The notes: generated from the sequence alone by a model not told the origin. A stretch of DNA of 40,054 bases from Clostridium sp. UBA6640 (GCF_002455975.1 NZ_DKLM01000015.1:80326-120379), one strand, 5' to 3'; numbered from the stretch's first letter, positions 1 to 8,846 are shown. Made by a program: numbers and translations.

Positions 1-4
1 CCAT
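1..4 (-). CDS. 5' end of a gene running off the left edge (partial)
   Basis: A minus-strand ATG lies at 4-2, preceded by a strong ribosome binding site (GGAGGGG, about 11-17 on the plus strand) with good spacing. Only the start codon lies inside the window, so nothing can be said about the product. It would be divergent from plsC. Confidence 0.4.
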
Positions 5-103
5 TTTAACCCCTCCAATTATCATAGTTTTTTATAATTATTGCCATTACTCAAAACCCTAACCATATTTTTCAATGATAACTTATAAATATTGATATCT
101 TTA

Positions 104-116
104 ATGAACCGTCCCT
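104..116 (+). repeat. Solo copy 1 of the ATGAACCGTCCCT repeat
   Basis: Exact 13-bp word shared with six other sites in the first 16 kb. No inverted partner was found nearby, so it looks like a solo end of the MITE-like element that is complete at 11722-11799 and 15514-15593. Confidence 0.7.
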
Positions 117-147
117 AATATAAAAACTACCTCTAAGTTTCACTGTC

Positions 148-176
148 TTTCACTATAGGTAACTTTGTACTATAAT
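148..176 (+). promoter_or_regulatory. Putative sigma-A promoter of plsC
   Basis: A perfect -10 hexamer TATAAT (171-176) lies 17 bp after a weak -35 TTTCAC (148-153), about 35 bp before the plsC start. One copy of the ATGAACCGTCCCT repeat lies just upstream at 104-116. Inferred from consensus only. Confidence 0.45.
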
Positions 177-209
177 AAAAATATATTAAATTAAATATGG
201 AGGCTTATT

Positions 210-932
210 ATGCTAAGAACAATCGCTTGGTACACGCATTTTGCAACAAGTTTATTTGGAAAAGTTCCTCAAATGTATAAAGTAAAATCTTTAGAAAAGC
301 AAGGTAAAATAGAAGATAAAATAGATTATGTTCACAAAGTTACATCTAAGTGGGCAATGTCTCATGTAAAGATGAGCGGTGCTAAGGTCACAGTAATTGG
401 ACAAGAAAACATACCTGAGCATATACCTGTAGTTTTTATGAGTAATCATCAAAGTAACTTTGACATTGCACTATTTATGAGTTATGTTGATAAACCTAAA
501 GGGTACATTGCTAAAGTTGAAATGGAAAAAGTTCCACTGATTCGTACATGGATGAAATACATGAACTGTGTATTTATGGATAGAAGCAACTTGAGGAAGT
601 CAGCACAAGCAATCATAGAAGGTGTCCAAATACTAAAAGAAGGGCATTCCCTTGTTATTTTCCCAGAAGGCACAAGAAGTAAGAGTGATATAATAGGAGA
701 ATTTAAAGCGGGAAGCTTTAAATTAGCCACTAAAGCAAAGGTGCCAATTGTACCAGTTACAATCCAAGGATCATATAAACTAATGGAGCAAAATGGTAAT
801 AGAATTAAACCTGCAGATGTTAAAATGATTATTCATCCAATGATAGAAACTGCAGAACTAACAAAAGAAGAACTGGATAATCTACCTGCCGAGGTGAAAC
901 AAATTATTGGGAGCAAATTGCCTAAATTATAA
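210..932 (+). CDS. plsC: 1-acyl-sn-glycerol-3-phosphate acyltransferase
   Basis: The enzyme acylates lysophosphatidic acid to phosphatidic acid in membrane phospholipid synthesis. The 240-residue length is normal for the PlsC/LPLAT family. The catalytic HX4D motif is NHQSNFD (His80, Asp85), the acceptor-binding motif is FPEGTRS (151-157), and the fourth block VPIVPVTIQG (178-187) is present. The start is set by GGAGG about 7 bp upstream. It is a single-gene unit with its own promoter-like sequence and terminator. It lies between two direct copies of the ATGAACCGTCCCT repeat (104-116 and 1032-1044). The family is clear; the exact acyl donor cannot be read. Confidence 0.93.
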   Translation: MLRTIAWYTHFATSLFGKVPQMYKVKSLEKQGKIEDKIDYVHKVTSKWAMSHVKMSGAKVTVIGQENIPEHIPVVFMSNHQSNFDIALFMSYVDKPKGYIAKVEMEKVPLIRTWMKYMNCVFMDRSNLRKSAQAIIEGVQILKEGHSLVIFPEGTRSKSDIIGEFKAGSFKLATKAKVPIVPVTIQGSYKLMEQNGNRIKPADVKMIIHPMIETAELTKEELDNLPAEVKQIIGSKLPKL

Positions 933-939
933 AAAAATT

Positions 940-981
940 AAAATACACACTAATTTCTTAGAATTTTTAGTGTGTATTTTT
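940..981 (+). terminator. Intrinsic terminator of plsC
   Basis: AAAATACACACTAA (940-953) pairs with TTAGTGTGTATTTT (967-980) and is followed by T residues, eight bases after the plsC stop. The A-rich 5' arm would also let it work in the opposite direction. Confidence 0.8.
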
Positions 982-1031
982 AAATGACATATTTTTACCA
1001 TAAATAGTTATTTTAAAATATAAAATAAATC

Positions 1032-1044
1032 ATGAACCGTCCCT
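1032..1044 (+). repeat. Solo copy 2 of the ATGAACCGTCCCT repeat
   Basis: Exact 13-bp match in the same orientation as copy 1. It lies between the plsC terminator and the 3' end of the next, minus-strand gene. Confidence 0.7.
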
Positions 1045-1073
1045 TAAATCAACTATTGTTTATAAAGTTAAAT

Positions 1074-1346
1074 TTATTTAGAACTTATATATTCATAGTA
1101 ATCACTAAATGAACCTTTTGTCATGACTCCTTGTTCACCATTTGATTTTATTACTCTATACTTTTTTCCAGAAGAAAATGAGGATGATATATCTTCTAAC
1201 GTATAGTTAGTAGAAAATAATTTGCTAGTTTTAAGTTTACCTGTAAAAGTTTTGTGTAATTTTCCACAATCCTCATTAAAGAAAGATCCTTTTTTAAACA
1301 GGTGCATATCACCATTTTTTATACTTATTTTATACATCTCTTTCAT
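1074..1346 (-). CDS. Small hypothetical protein (90 aa)
   Basis: I do not recognise this protein. It is a soluble, lysine- and serine-rich product with no signal peptide, membrane segment or cysteine motif, and a single Cys near the middle. The start is placed at the ATG at 1346 because a GGGGGG ribosome binding site lies eight bases upstream; the longer reading from a TTG at 1364 would run through that site. It is an isolated gene between two direct copies of the ATGAACCGTCCCT repeat (1032 and 1577). Codon use is AT-rich like the neighbours. Confidence 0.6.
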   Translation of the reverse strand: MKEMYKISIKNGDMHLFKKGSFFNEDCGKLHKTFTGKLKTSKLFSTNYTLEDISSSFSSGKKYRVIKSNGEQGVMTKGSFSDYYEYISSK

Positions 1347-1576
1347 ATTAAAATCCCCCCACAAGCTTATAGTTATAGTAATATATTACACTTTATAACT
1401 ATAAGATTAAATGTAACATAAATCAACCCAATGCACCTTATTGTAATTATTTCATTAAAATATAATTTAAAACTGTGTTTTAATATAATAAAATTAACTT
1501 TATTCGCATCACTAATTGAAAAATAAATTTGCGATAGATAATCTCGAGATTACTATATATAAAATTAATAATTAAA

Positions 1577-1589
1577 ATGAACCGTCCCT
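1577..1589 (+). repeat. Solo copy 3 of the ATGAACCGTCCCT repeat
   Basis: Exact copy lying eight bases beyond the stop codon of the phosphopantetheinyl transferase gene. Its upstream flank (ATTAAA) and downstream TTA match copy 4 at 7588. Confidence 0.7.
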
Positions 1590-1597
1590 TACAATTA

Positions 1598-2293
1598 TTA
1601 AATAATTCTACAATAGTTATCAATTAAACAATTTTGATTTATTCTTATTATGTCATTTGGAATTTTTTCATTTAGTGAACATACCGCTATTTTATATTCT
1701 GATTCAATATAAAATTTTTTAAAATTACATTTTTTTAGTTCATTTTTTGTAATCAACTCAATATTGTCGTATTCATCTATGTTAATAGAAAATGATTTTA
1801 AAGGTATTGTTAAGCCTCTTCCATCCCCTTTAATATAACTTTCTTTCAATGTCCATATTTCATAAAATTTATCTACTTGAGCTTGTAAATCTCCTTTTGA
1901 TATAAAATCATATTCGTCTTTAGAAAAGAAACTTTGAGCTATTCCCTTATAATCAATACATTCTATTTTTTCAATATCAATTCCTATAGGCTTATCATCA
2001 ACAGCGCATACTACAAAATCACCTGAATGGGAAAGATTAAAGTTAAAATTCAAATAGCCTTTTAAATTTGGTTTTCCCTGTTCATTTTTTTCAAATACTA
2101 TATCTTTATTGTTTATATTTAAGTTTTCAAAAATTATATTCCTAATTAAAATCTCTGAAATTAAAGATCTGATTTTATCTTTTTTATTTATAAACTTATT
2201 TATCTTATATTTTTTCTCTGCATCGATGTATCTAGTTAAATTATTTAATTCTGACTCACTAATATCTAAAATTTTTACAGCATAAATTTTCAT
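1598..2293 (-). CDS. 4'-phosphopantetheinyl transferase, Sfp/Gsp type
   Basis: The enzyme transfers the phosphopantetheine arm of CoA to a serine of a carrier protein. The 231-residue protein has the Sfp-family hallmarks: GIDIEKI (104-110, Mg-binding Asp106 and Glu108) and WTLKESYIKGDGRGL (147-161, with Glu151). These Sfp-size enzymes usually serve NRPS/PKS carrier proteins, but no such genes lie in the window, so the partner is unknown. It stands alone. A 14-codon remnant of a close paralogue's start lies at 9564-9607. The ribosome binding site (GAGAG) is modest. Confidence 0.88.
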   Translation of the reverse strand: MKIYAVKILDISESELNNLTRYIDAEKKYKINKFINKKDKIRSLISEILIRNIIFENLNINNKDIVFEKNEQGKPNLKGYLNFNFNLSHSGDFVVCAVDDKPIGIDIEKIECIDYKGIAQSFFSKDEYDFISKGDLQAQVDKFYEIWTLKESYIKGDGRGLTIPLKSFSINIDEYDNIELITKNELKKCNFKKFYIESEYKIAVCSLNEKIPNDIIRINQNCLIDNYCRII

Positions 2294-2413
2294 AAAACTC
2301 TCTCACCCACGTCTTTATTATTCATAATTACTATTATACACAGATTTTGTGTAATATCTTGTAATATATTGCTTTTTACATAGTTTATATTTATAAGGTG
2401 TTTTATGTATAAT

Positions 2414-2450
2414 AAAAAAGATGATTTCTGCATAATATAGAAATCATCTT
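2414..2450 (-). terminator. Intrinsic terminator of the cop unit
   Basis: A 12-bp perfect stem (2418-2429 with 2439-2450) is followed on the minus strand by six T residues. It lies about 80 bp downstream of copZ and ends the copA-copZ transcript. Confidence 0.8.
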
Positions 2451-2530
2451 CTTAGTTCAATATAGACTTTTTTAAATGTTTTTTATATAGGGTATATTTT
2501 AAAGTTTAATTATCAAAGCCTTCTATTTGG

Positions 2531-2746
2531 TTATAATGTTTCTATTCCAATTACGTTGTACTTTTCAGTATTAATAGCATGTTTTATAACTTCATCACTT
2601 ACATCAATCTTTGTATCAAGTACAACATATTTATCTGATAAATTTACATCTACACTACTTACATCCTCTATATTAATTAATGCTTCTTTTACATGTTTAG
2701 CACAATTTTCGCACTTCATACCTTCAACTAATATTTTCTTTTTCAT
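2531..2746 (-). CDS. copZ: Copper chaperone, heavy-metal-associated domain protein
   Basis: The 71-residue protein is a single HMA ferredoxin-like fold. It carries the metal-binding GMKCENC loop (Cys12 and Cys15), which binds Cu(I). It would hand Cu(I) to the N-terminal HMA domains of CopA, whose gene ends 71 bp upstream. The order copA then copZ, read on the same strand, suggests one transcript ended by the hairpin at 2414-2450. The ribosome binding site is AAGGGG. Confidence 0.9.
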   Translation of the reverse strand: MKKKILVEGMKCENCAKHVKEALINIEDVSSVDVNLSDKYVVLDTKIDVSDEVIKHAINTEKYNVIGIETL

Positions 2747-2817
2747 TTTATATTTCCCCTTTCAAATATAATTTTTTATTTAATCTATTATGATATTTAT
2801 AGATTATTTTTAACTCA

Positions 2818-5265
2818 TTATTTAACAGGCTTAAATCCTTTTAATCTTAGAGCATTTGTTAATACTGATACTGAACTAAGACTCATTGCTGCTCCCGCTA
2901 TCATAGGATTTAGGAGTGGACCTCCAAAGATATGAAGAACTCCCATGGCTATTGGTATTCCTAGTGTATTGTATCCAAATGCCCAGAATAGATTTTCTTT
3001 AATATTTTTAATAGTATTTTTACTTAGTTGTATAGCTGTAGGAACATCCATTAAATCGCTTCTCATAAGAACTATATCTGCAGATTCCATAGCAACGTCT
3101 GTTCCAGAACCTATTGCTATACCTATATCTGCTTGTGCTAGTGCAGGAGCATCATTTATACCATCACCAACCATTGCAACCTTTTTACCTTCAGCTTGAA
3201 GCTCTTTAACCTCATTTGCCTTATCTTGTGGTAAAACTTCTGCTAGAATTCTATCTATTCCAACTTGTTTAGCTATAGCTTCAGCAGTTCTTTTATTATC
3301 ACCAGTTATCATCGCTACTTCAATTCCCATTTCATGAAGCTTTTCTATTGCTTTTTTACTATTTTCCTTAACTGTATCAGCAACAGCAATGATTCCAGCC
3401 ATATTGTTATTTATAGCTATATACATTGGAGTTTTTCCTTCTCCTGCTAATTTATGAGAAGTTGCTTCTAGATTTTCTAAAGATATTTTACTTTCTACCA
3501 TAAGTTTTCTATTTCCAAGTAAGATACCTTTGCCATCTATTTTAACTTCAATTCCATGACCTGGGATAGCTTTAAAGAAATCAAGTTTCTTAAACTCTAA
3601 TCCCTTTTCCTCAGCACCTTTTACGATTGCTTCACCAAGTGGGTGCTCCGATCCTTTTTCTGCTGATGCAGCTAATTGTAATAAATCATTTTCTTTTATG
3701 CCATTTGTAACAACTACGTCTGTAACCTTTGGCTTACCTTCTGTAATAGTACCTGTTTTATCAAATACTATTGTCTTTATTTTATGAGCAGTTTCTAGTG
3801 CAGTACCACTCTTTATTAAAACACCATGTTCAGCACCTTTACCGGTACCAACCATAATAGCTGTTGGTGTTGCTAAGCCTAAAGCACAAGGACAGGCGAT
3901 AACTAATACAGAAATAAATATTGTAAGTGAAAATATTTCTGATTCTCCACCAATGAAATACCATGCTAGACCTGAAATAACTGCTAAGGCGATAACTATT
4001 GGAACAAAGTACCCTGAAATAATATCTGCAAGTTTTGCAATTGGTGCTTTAGATCCCTGAGCATCTTCTACAAGCTTTATAATTTGTGCTAAAGCTGTAT
4101 CTTTACCAACTTTAGTAGCCTTATATTTTATAGCACCGTTCTTATTTATACTTGCACCAATAATCTTATCACCAACATTCTTTTCTACTGGAATACTTTC
4201 CCCCGTTAGCATTGACTCATCTACAGAAGTAGTACCCTCCACAACTTCTCCATCTACTGGCATCTTTTCTCCTGGTTTAACTACTATTACATCGCCTACT
4301 TCTACTTCGTCAATAGTAATTTCTACTTCTTTTCCGTTTCTTATGACTATAGCTGTTTTAGGAGCAAGTCCCATTAGCTTCTTTATAGCTTCTGAAGTCT
4401 TTCCTTTGGAAACTGCCTCTAAATATTTACCAAGAGTTATTAAAGTAATAATTACAGCTGCTGATTCAAAGTATAAGTCATGAGCATACTCATGGTGTCC
4501 ACCAAAAATTTTAACTGTAGCAAATACACCATAAAGAACTGCTACAGATGTACCTATTGCAATAAGTGAATCCATATTAGGGCTTCTTTTAATCAAAGCC
4601 TTAAATCCAACTGTATAAAATCTATTTCCAGCAATTATTACAGGTAATGTAAGCAATAATTGAGTTAAAGCAAATGCTACTGGATTAATATTGGGATTAA
4701 TGAAATCTGGAAGAGGAAGTCCTACCATATGTCCCATAGATACATATAATAATGGCACTGCAAATATTGTAGATATAATGAACTTTCTCCATAAAAGTTT
4801 CATTTCCTTTTCTTTTCTCTCTTTATCTGTATCTACTGTTGTTTCTTCTTCTCTTGCTTTATAACCTGCTTTTTCTATTGCTTTCTTTATATCTGAAACC
4901 TTTATCTTTGAGGACTCATAGCTTATACTTAATTTCTCAGTTGCATAATTAACATTTGCTTCTGTAACTCCATCAAGCTTTCTAGTTGCCCGTTCTACTG
5001 CTTTTGCACAAGATGCACAGGTCATCCCTTCTATTTTTAAGATTCTATTTGTGGAATCAGTAATTGCATTATATCCTGCTTTCTTAACAGTTTCTTGAAT
5101 ATCTGCTACAGAAACCTTTGTTTCATCAAAGCTTATATTTAGCTTTTCTGTAGCAAAATTAACATTTGATTCTGTTACACCTTTTAGCCTTTTAGTGGCT
5201 CTTTCTACAGCCTTTGCACAAGATGCACAGGTCATTCCTTCTATTTTTAATACTTTATTTGCCAT
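2818..5265 (-). CDS. copA: Copper-exporting P1B-type ATPase
   Basis: Membrane Cu(I) export pump of 815 residues. Two HMA domains carry GMTCASC loops (10-16 and 80-86). They are followed by the transmembrane bundle, actuator motif TGES (355-358), the intramembrane CPC metal site (459-461), phosphorylation motif DKTGT (Asp503), SEHP (540-543) and GDGINDAP (701-708). All catalytic residues are intact. The start has an AAGGAGGG ribosome binding site. Directly upstream are a decayed csoR repressor gene and a still-recognisable CsoR operator and promoter, so the operon was once csoR-copA-copZ. Expression may now be constitutive or depend on a repressor elsewhere. Confidence 0.96.
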   Translation of the reverse strand: MANKVLKIEGMTCASCAKAVERATKRLKGVTESNVNFATEKLNISFDETKVSVADIQETVKKAGYNAITDSTNRILKIEGMTCASCAKAVERATRKLDGVTEANVNYATEKLSISYESSKIKVSDIKKAIEKAGYKAREEETTVDTDKERKEKEMKLLWRKFIISTIFAVPLLYVSMGHMVGLPLPDFINPNINPVAFALTQLLLTLPVIIAGNRFYTVGFKALIKRSPNMDSLIAIGTSVAVLYGVFATVKIFGGHHEYAHDLYFESAAVIITLITLGKYLEAVSKGKTSEAIKKLMGLAPKTAIVIRNGKEVEITIDEVEVGDVIVVKPGEKMPVDGEVVEGTTSVDESMLTGESIPVEKNVGDKIIGASINKNGAIKYKATKVGKDTALAQIIKLVEDAQGSKAPIAKLADIISGYFVPIVIALAVISGLAWYFIGGESEIFSLTIFISVLVIACPCALGLATPTAIMVGTGKGAEHGVLIKSGTALETAHKIKTIVFDKTGTITEGKPKVTDVVVTNGIKENDLLQLAASAEKGSEHPLGEAIVKGAEEKGLEFKKLDFFKAIPGHGIEVKIDGKGILLGNRKLMVESKISLENLEATSHKLAGEGKTPMYIAINNNMAGIIAVADTVKENSKKAIEKLHEMGIEVAMITGDNKRTAEAIAKQVGIDRILAEVLPQDKANEVKELQAEGKKVAMVGDGINDAPALAQADIGIAIGSGTDVAMESADIVLMRSDLMDVPTAIQLSKNTIKNIKENLFWAFGYNTLGIPIAMGVLHIFGGPLLNPMIAGAAMSLSSVSVLTNALRLKGFKPVK

Positions 5266-5299
5266 ATGTTTTCCCTCCTTAATTTAGTAATAAAGTATC

Positions 5300-5564
5300 T
5301 TATTTACCAATCACTTTTGATAAAAACTCTATAACTTCATCTATTTTCTCACCTGCCTTATAATGCTGAAAAGCTTACATAGCACATTGCTCAATATGCT
5401 ATCTTAAAATCATTAAATTAGCTTTTTTAAAAGTTATTGTGAAGCAACTATTTGATTTAACACATCTACACAATATCGCTCTTCCTCTATTATTTTAATG
5501 ATAACTTCAATTTGAACCCAGCTATTTTTAGAGATTTTACTGCTTATTCTTTTTCCTTATTCAC
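5300..5564 (-). pseudogene. csoR: Decayed copper-sensing repressor gene (csoR remnant)
   Basis: The minus strand begins at a GTG (5564) with an AGAGG ribosome binding site. It reads as CsoR across three frames: AVKSLK, then IIKIIEEERYCVDVLNQIVA, then KANLMILR, HIEQC and EKIDEVIEFLSKVIGK, ending at TAA (5300). The Cu-binding Cys (RYC), His and Cys (HIEQC) of the family are still visible. In-frame stops interrupt it after the sixth codon, after IVASQ, after MILR and after the HIEQC region, with at least two frameshifts. The length matches an intact CsoR (about 88 codons). The number of lesions makes sequencing error unlikely. Confidence 0.85.
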
Positions 5565-5576
5565 CTCTTCACCTAT

Positions 5577-5600
5577 ATACCCCCACCCCGTATAGGTATA
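5577..5600. promoter_or_regulatory. CsoR-type operator
   Basis: On the minus strand this reads TATACGGGGTGGGGGTATA with flanking AT. It resembles the GC-rich, imperfect-palindrome operators bound by CsoR repressors (ATACCC...GGGTAT type). It sits between the promoter at 5606-5634 and the csoR remnant, where autoregulation would be expected. It is a GC-rich island in otherwise AT-rich DNA. Confidence 0.65.
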
Positions 5601-5602
5601 CT

Positions 5603-6272
5603 TTTATAATATTCCTAATAACTAAATCTGTCAACACCTCTTTTATAAAAATTTTCATCAAGTTTTTATTTATGTTAGTCGTTGAGCAAAATCAAATTGT
5701 ATTTTATCTACTGGTATACGTGTCAAATTTTTAGATATTTCACCTAGCAAAGCTATTACTCTCAGCATAATGGATATATGCATGCCTACAAACCCCTCTA
5801 GGCATAAATAACAGTAAGCATTTTGCACTTTACTATTATGATTTTATATAAATTTAAAATTACTAAAGCTAACATTTGCTTTAGTAATAGGAAATACATA
5901 ATTGTTGAAAAATAAATACTAAATAAAATGCTGATAACTAAGATAGAAAGCTTGATTAATAGCCTTATCTTTTTGAATTTTATAAAATAACTCTAATTAT
6001 GATTAATTTTACGCATAAAAATAAGACCTACTATTAGTAAGTCTTTTTGCAAACCTAAAATATTGATTGTCATATATAAAAAATTATTATATCTACTGCA
6101 TTTTTGTTAGAAATAGTGTTTATTTTATACTATATAGCATTTCCTTACTCTGCACCGATTTTGAAGCACAATAATTATATTTAGGTGTTAATTCTATGGA
6201 ATGCTTCCAAGCTAATTAATCTAAAATTGCTTATACAAAATAGTATTAGTAAATCAAAGATCTTATCATAAA
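5603..6272. other. Intergenic stretch without a convincing gene
   Basis: About 670 bp between the cop promoter and dnaN. On the minus strand 5670-5810 stays open for about 45 codons and encodes a plausible-looking tail (...IPVDKIQFDFAQRLT). It has no start codon with a ribosome binding site and no recognised family, so it may be a gene remnant. A short palindrome AAGACCTACTATTAGTAAGTCTT followed by T residues (about 6026-6053) could be a terminator near the dnaN 3' side. Nothing else was recognised. Confidence 0.4.
5606..5634 (-). promoter_or_regulatory. Sigma-A promoter of the csoR-copA-copZ unit
   Basis: On the minus strand TTGACA (5634-5629) is followed after exactly 17 bp by TATTAT (5611-5606), with the CsoR-like operator immediately downstream. 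It is a near-consensus match, inferred from sequence only. Confidence 0.65.
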
Positions 6273-7367
6273 TTACATTCGAACTGGCGATATTATATGA
6301 ATGTAATTATCTGAACTTTTATTTTTAATAACACATACTGAGTATTTATTTGTAAATTCTATAACAATCTCATCCTCTTCCAAAGTATTAATTGCATCAA
6401 TAAGATACCTAGAATTAAATTTAATAGTCATTGGAATATGATTAGATACTATATTTAATTCACTTCTACTGGTACCTAACTGGGAATTAGCGGTAATAGT
6501 CATATTATCTTCATGTACATCTAGTACAACCAAGCTCTTATTGCCTTCCCTGCTAATAATTGAAGCTCTTTCCAAGCTATTAATAAAATCTTTTCTTTTA
6601 ACTATAATTTTTAATTTATATTCTTCAGGAATATATGACTCATATCTCCCAAAATCCCCTTCTAGTAATCTCGATATAATTTTAGTTTTGCCCAATGTAA
6701 ATAATATATGATTAGTAGTAAATGTAATTTCTATTTCTCCCTGTTCCCACTCTAGGATTTTTTCTATTTCATTTAAAGTCTTTGCAGGAATAATTGCACT
6801 TATTACTGCATCATTTTCAATAAAATGGTGCAATAATGCTGCTCTGTATCCGTCTAGAGCTACCATATTAAGTTTATTATCTTTGAAATCAAATAATACA
6901 CCTGAAAATATCGGTTTAATACCATCTTGACTTGAAGCAAAGATGGTGCCTTTAATCATGTTTTTCATTATTTTCTGTGGTAAAGAAATCATGATATTTT
7001 CTTTAATGGATGGTATCTCTGGAAAAACTTCCTCACTCTTATATACAAGATTTGCTACGTCTTTTTCACATAATATTTGTATATACTTATCATCTATTTT
7101 ATTTATTTCAACTAAGGCATTAGGAAGTTTTCTGATTATATCACCAAATATTTTTGAATCAACCACTATGCTGCCTTCTTCACGTACATCTGCTTTTATC
7201 CTTGTTTCAATACATAAGTTTTTATCGCCGCCAATTAAGATAATTTCTTTTTTATAAGCTCTTATTAAAATACCATCTAATGCTGTAATTCCTACATTTC
7301 CAAAGGAAACTCTTTGAACAGTTTTTATACCATCTAGAAAAATTTTATTTTCAACAGTAAACTTCAT
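6273..7367 (-). CDS. dnaN: DNA polymerase III beta subunit (sliding clamp) paralogue
   Basis: A 364-residue protein of normal clamp length with the three repeated clamp domains. It ends in the conserved ISPVRM, equivalent to the PVR(M/L) end of DnaN. Internal signatures include IIPAKTLNEIEKIL and SRLLEGDFGRYESYIP. The start has a strong GAGGAGAGG ribosome binding site. It is not next to dnaA, recF or gyrB, the usual neighbours of the main dnaN, and there is no replication gene around it. It is therefore probably a second clamp rather than the housekeeping one. An origin-linked copy should exist elsewhere; this cannot be shown from the window. Confidence 0.88.
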   Translation of the reverse strand: MKFTVENKIFLDGIKTVQRVSFGNVGITALDGILIRAYKKEIILIGGDKNLCIETRIKADVREEGSIVVDSKIFGDIIRKLPNALVEINKIDDKYIQILCEKDVANLVYKSEEVFPEIPSIKENIMISLPQKIMKNMIKGTIFASSQDGIKPIFSGVLFDFKDNKLNMVALDGYRAALLHHFIENDAVISAIIPAKTLNEIEKILEWEQGEIEITFTTNHILFTLGKTKIISRLLEGDFGRYESYIPEEYKLKIIVKRKDFINSLERASIISREGNKSLVVLDVHEDNMTITANSQLGTSRSELNIVSNHIPMTIKFNSRYLIDAINTLEEDEIVIEFTNKYSVCVIKNKSSDNYIHIISPVRM

Positions 7368-7582
7368 TTTTAACCTCTCCTCAATATGTTGTACAATATC
7401 ATGGGCTAAGCATATATTAGTGCAGTTTTAAAAAATCGTACTAATGGGCTAAAAACATAAAACCTATAGTTTGTGGTAGGACAAATTTTTACCCTCTAAG
7501 ATAAATTACACTTTTTCCAATGTATCATTAGCAATTTTCGCTCAATATATTTGGACTTGCACTATATGCTTAAGTATAAGAA

Positions 7583-8551
7583 TTAAAATGAACCGTCCCT
7601 TAAATATATGAACTCTAATGCTTTATTCAATTTGTCAGGAAGATCCTGTGGAATAGCATGTCCTATACCTTTGTTAATATAAAATTCATAAGGAAAATTA
7701 ACTTCTTTAAAGACTTTAATCATTTCTTCTTGTTCTTCCAATGGTATTATAACTTCTCCTTCCATAAATATTCCTCTAACACCTCTATTTGCAGCAAGAT
7801 TAACATTGTCTTTTGTAAATGATTTTGGAAAATCTGGACCTATAGCAATAAATCCTTTTATAGGAATAATATTAGCAAATGTAATATCTAACGCTGTTAT
7901 TGCTCCTCCTGAGAATCCTCCAATTACTACACACTTCTCATCAATAGAATATTCTTGAAGTATTAAATTATAACATTCTTTAATATCATTCCTTGAAATA
8001 AGAGAATTGGTTGTCCAAGTAAAACCATTATGACGATATAATTGTGAAGATTGAATATATACAAAAATAAAATCTTTTCTTAAAAATTCATCAGCTTTCC
8101 AATATTCACTAAATTCATCGATATTTCCAGGATCACCATGCAACCCAATAAACAATGGATATCTTTTTTCTTCACCATAATTACTAGGTAGATGGACAGC
8201 ATATTTAAGCTTACTCTTTTCCTTAGCTTTTTGTAACAGTAAATCATTTTTATTCTTAAGTTCAATATATCTAATATCTTCTTTTAAATTAATTGCACCA
8301 AAAATATCATCATCACAGGCAAATCCTTCATTAATAAGATATGATATCACATTAATACATTCCTCATGCATTTTTTCATTACAATAAAATCCAGCTTTTG
8401 AAAGCATTATCTCAAATGAATGCTTATCAAACTCCTGTTTAGGGAGATATTCTGATGCATGTTCTAATAAATTTATTGCATCTCTATATCTTTTTTGGTT
8501 ATAAAGAGTAGTAATTTTACCTTCAAACTCCCAATACTTGTTATATACCAT
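7583..8551 (-). CDS. Alpha/beta-hydrolase (esterase) with N-terminal TPR-like region
   Basis: A 322-residue cytoplasmic protein. Residues 1-110 are helical repeats and about 115-322 an alpha/beta-hydrolase of the esterase/depolymerase-like type. It has the oxyanion HGD (138-140), nucleophile elbow GGFSGG (Ser214) and catalytic His298 in GIGHA. The start at 8551 is chosen because GGAGAA lies eight bases upstream and because the paralogue at 10580 starts at the same alignment point. The frame extends further upstream, but those 59 codons run into a repeat copy. The native C-terminus has been replaced: the last codons come from the ATGAACCGTCCCT repeat. Substrate unknown. Confidence 0.82.
   Translation of the reverse strand: MVYNKYWEFEGKITTLYNQKRYRDAINLLEHASEYLPKQEFDKHSFEIMLSKAGFYCNEKMHEECINVISYLINEGFACDDDIFGAINLKEDIRYIELKNKNDLLLQKAKEKSKLKYAVHLPSNYGEEKRYPLFIGLHGDPGNIDEFSEYWKADEFLRKDFIFVYIQSSQLYRHNGFTWTTNSLISRNDIKECYNLILQEYSIDEKCVVIGGFSGGAITALDITFANIIPIKGFIAIGPDFPKSFTKDNVNLAANRGVRGIFMEGEVIIPLEEQEEMIKVFKEVNFPYEFYINKGIGHAIPQDLPDKLNKALEFIYLRDGSF
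7588..7600 (+). repeat. Solo copy 4 of the ATGAACCGTCCCT repeat, inside the esterase 3' end
   Basis: Read on the minus strand it is AGGGACGGTTCAT. It encodes the last residues (RDGSF) of the upstream esterase reading frame and leads into its stop codon. Confidence 0.75.
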
Positions 8552-8712
8552 ATTTAATTCTCCATTCATAAATGTCTCATATTTTGTTACACCTTCATAA
8601 ATTTTTTTAAGATTATCTTTCCATAATTCTATTTCCAAAGAAATTATGGATGATACAAAAGAGCAGCAGAACAAAAGATTATACCCAATATAATCCAATA
8701 GTCCACATAAAT

Positions 8713-8725
8713 ATGAACCGTCCCT
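8713..8725 (+). repeat. Solo copy 5 of the ATGAACCGTCCCT repeat
   Basis: It lies upstream of the esterase gene and is followed by CAAGCTTTTAAA, nearly the same flank as the right end of the element at 15581-15593 (CAAGCTTTAAA). Together with copy 4 it flanks the esterase gene as a direct repeat. Confidence 0.7.
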
Positions 8726-8846
8726 CAAGCTTTTAAATAAAACTCCTTAATAAATTCTTTTAATAATCCTTTTCTTAAAAGCATACTCTTTATTTAGGCA
8801 TATGATTAAGTATTGATATCTTCATACGATGCCTTCTATTCTAAAT

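Noticed and set aside
5670..5812. About 45 open codons on the minus strand ending IQFDFAQRLT
   Set aside because: No start with a ribosome binding site and no family recognised; kept only as a note in the intergenic entry.
8552..8728. The 59-residue upstream extension of the esterase reading frame
   Set aside because: It begins inside a repeat copy, has no ribosome binding site, and the paralogue starts at the internal Met with a good ribosome binding site.
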